Of a stretch of 64,000 nt of DNA, positions 62,455-64,000 are shown in pieces. The notes beneath the pieces were generated by a model. The model had not been told where the DNA came from. It did no database searches and was given only the letters and a program-made list of their open reading frames with translations. Both the position numbers and the translations under genes were made by a program. Numbering within the stretch: position 1 is the first letter of the stretch; each line of letters starts with the position of its first letter. Source of the stretch: Straminergon stramineum (lineage: Eukaryota; Streptophyta; Bryopsida; Hypnales; Calliergonaceae); the NCBI GenBank assembly GCA_963920665.1, contig OY987264.1, positions 27,942,906 to 28,006,905 of the forward strand. The letters run 5' to 3'.

Positions 62455-64000
62455 TTACGCTGTAGCAGGAACTAAGCACTCTTCAAAGCCTTTTCTAAGT
62501 TGGGACTCGTCTAAATTCTTGCCAATAAAGACGATCTTATTAACCCGTTTTTCACCAGGTCCCCAATTCCGTTCAGGTGTACCTTCGAGCAAAGAGTGAA
62601 CTCCCTGAAATAGAAGAGATTTTCATTAGATCAGAGACCATTGACTACTGAACCCCCAACGTTCGTCTGAAGGACACATCCGTACAAAGAGCGACAACAA
62701 ACATATCGAAAAATCAAGGAGAAACTGGTACAGGGTAGAAGATGGCTACCTGGAATACAAATCTTTCATCCCAACCATGGATTGATAGAACACCCTTTGT
62801 CCGATATAGGTCGTCACTGCGGTCGTTCATGAGGCTTTCTAACCAATTGTTTATCTGAAAATGATTACATCCAAACAGGAAGTTCAAACTTTGAGTATTC
62901 GACAGTGCAGAAGAAATAATATCTGCAACATATACCTAGTACTTGCAGCATTGAAATTCTATAAGCTCAAGATCCATAACTAGAGCAATCTCTCTGCATC
63001 CTATTCTACATGAGAATCAACTATAGTAGTGTCGGTAGGCCCAAATTTGAAACAAGATTCGACAGGCAACAATTGACACGCAGGTGCTACATTTTAGGCA
63101 CTCAATCAATAGAAGACTCCTACAAGCTTTCAGTGAAACTACCTACCGGTATGCCCTCAATAATAGTTATTCCCTGACGCTAGCAGGTGATAATTGTTTA
63201 CTAAACCCTATGTTGGAAACTCTTCAAAAGAAAAGGGAAGGAGAAAAGAAATCGAACAGCCAATATTGCAAGATTATAGATTAGTACCTTATCAAGATCA
63301 AGAGCACCATCACACACTATAGCAACAGAGGAGACTCCTGGATCATGGACGTGGTCATGAACATGGTCATCATGATTGTGCCCTGCAAAAATCGTGACTG
63401 GCGTTAGCAACTTATTATAAATGTAGGGGCCATATACTCATATCATTGTCAAAGATAGTGCTGTCAAATAGCAAAGTAATAGAGGAAATAAACAGGAACT
63501 TAAGAGAAAGGAAATCAAATAGACAGGAAAGAGACGGGAAATGAATACAAGAAACTAAGCCTTAAATTTTGAAAAGACTAGACATATGTCTTCAATTAAT
63601 ACTACTGGATCAAAGATTCCATAGTAAAACTGGACAATCAGGTATGCACATGGACAGGTGTTTTAAGATTAGCGGCATCCTGCAACTAAGTCTACATGAA
63701 AGAGTAAATTCGTTTCATCCTAATATCTGAATATACCATACAAATCACTAGAGAACATGTCACACTTACCACACTCAGCAGTATGGACATGATCCTCTTT
63801 GCACTCATGCTCGTGATCATGCTCATGGCTATGGCCGTGGTCATGGCCATGCTCATGCTCATGCTCATGTGCCTCTTGTACAGGACTTTTCACACCCTGC
63901 ATGATATCCTCTTCAACTCTGCACCACGAAGCAAAATGACCCCGTCAACGATATACTTACACCCGCATTCAAGGAATTTGAGTGTTCCCTCGAGATCCAG
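62455..64000 (-). CDS. CobW / ZNG1-type GTPase metallochaperone, C-terminal part (5' end outside window)
   Basis: Exons (minus strand): 63963-64000 (tentative), 63770-63918, 63288-63382, 62750-62854, 62455-62604. Phases close and the stop is TAA at 62455. A His-rich stretch (AHEHEHEHGHDHGHSHEH, then HNHDDHVHDHVHD) is followed by GVSSVAIVCDGALDLDK. Next come INNWLESLMNDRSDDLYRTK and GVLSIHGWDERFVFQGVHSL, then RNWGPGEKRVNKIVFIGKN and LRKGFEECLVP. This is the CobW C-terminal domain of plant COBW-domain proteins (ZNG1/CBWD). The family hydrolyses GTP to pass zinc to client enzymes such as methionine aminopeptidase. The His-rich loop is a likely metal-binding segment. The GTPase domain and any CxCC motif lie outside the window. 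The intron between the first two exons would be only 44 bases. Confidence 0.88.

Noticed and set aside
1..64000. CRISPR array, bacterial operon, plasmid or phage content
   Set aside because: No direct-repeat array with spacers and no dense operons. All supported genes are spliced and of plant type.

Overview
The window looks like nuclear DNA of a land plant or close streptophyte relative. It has four spliced genes of plant type in long AT-rich tracts of decayed, mostly non-autonomous transposons. The pogo-like transposase remnant and the gene structures would fit a spore-bearing plant (moss, liverwort, lycophyte or fern). That placement is inference, not something I can prove from sequence alone. 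Exon boundaries below were set by hand from GT-AG sites, reading phase and family similarity. In all four genes the phases close without a frameshift.

Layout. 1-500: GC-richer sequence that may hold the first exon of a minus-strand gene running off the left edge. 500-4,030: AT-rich spacer with short tandem repeats. 4,032-8,748 (-): a 1,285-residue EDR4/DUF3133-type zinc-ribbon protein. Its upstream leader region reaches to about 11,100. 11,100-17,100: repeat-rich spacer. 17,106-20,422 (-): a complete ten-exon MAF1, the repressor of RNA polymerase III, with leader to about 21,650. Its intron 5 carries a class II tRNA-like sequence on the same strand. 21,700-26,030: repeats, including a foldback element. 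26,507-30,136 (+): a six-exon LAZ1/DUF300 (TMEM184-like) membrane protein. 30,200-62,400: about 32 kb without a convincing intact gene. It holds TIR elements, hairpins, CACTA-like MITEs, truncated LINE ends, a 31-bp minisatellite and a decayed pogo-like transposase (39,060-41,560). 62,455-64,000 (-): the 3' part of a CobW/ZNG1-type GTPase metallochaperone, cut by the right edge.

The most unusual observations are two. First, a tRNA-like gene sits inside the gene for the Pol III repressor MAF1, which suggests a possible feedback or interference arrangement. Second, two unrelated genes, EDR4-like and MAF1, share a duplicated 5' leader of more than 1 kb that includes the putative leader exon, splice donor and intron end. 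The transposon landscape is also readable in detail: elements with TTAACCCC-type ends beside a pogo-like pseudogene, nested insertions, and LINE insertions only tens of bases long.
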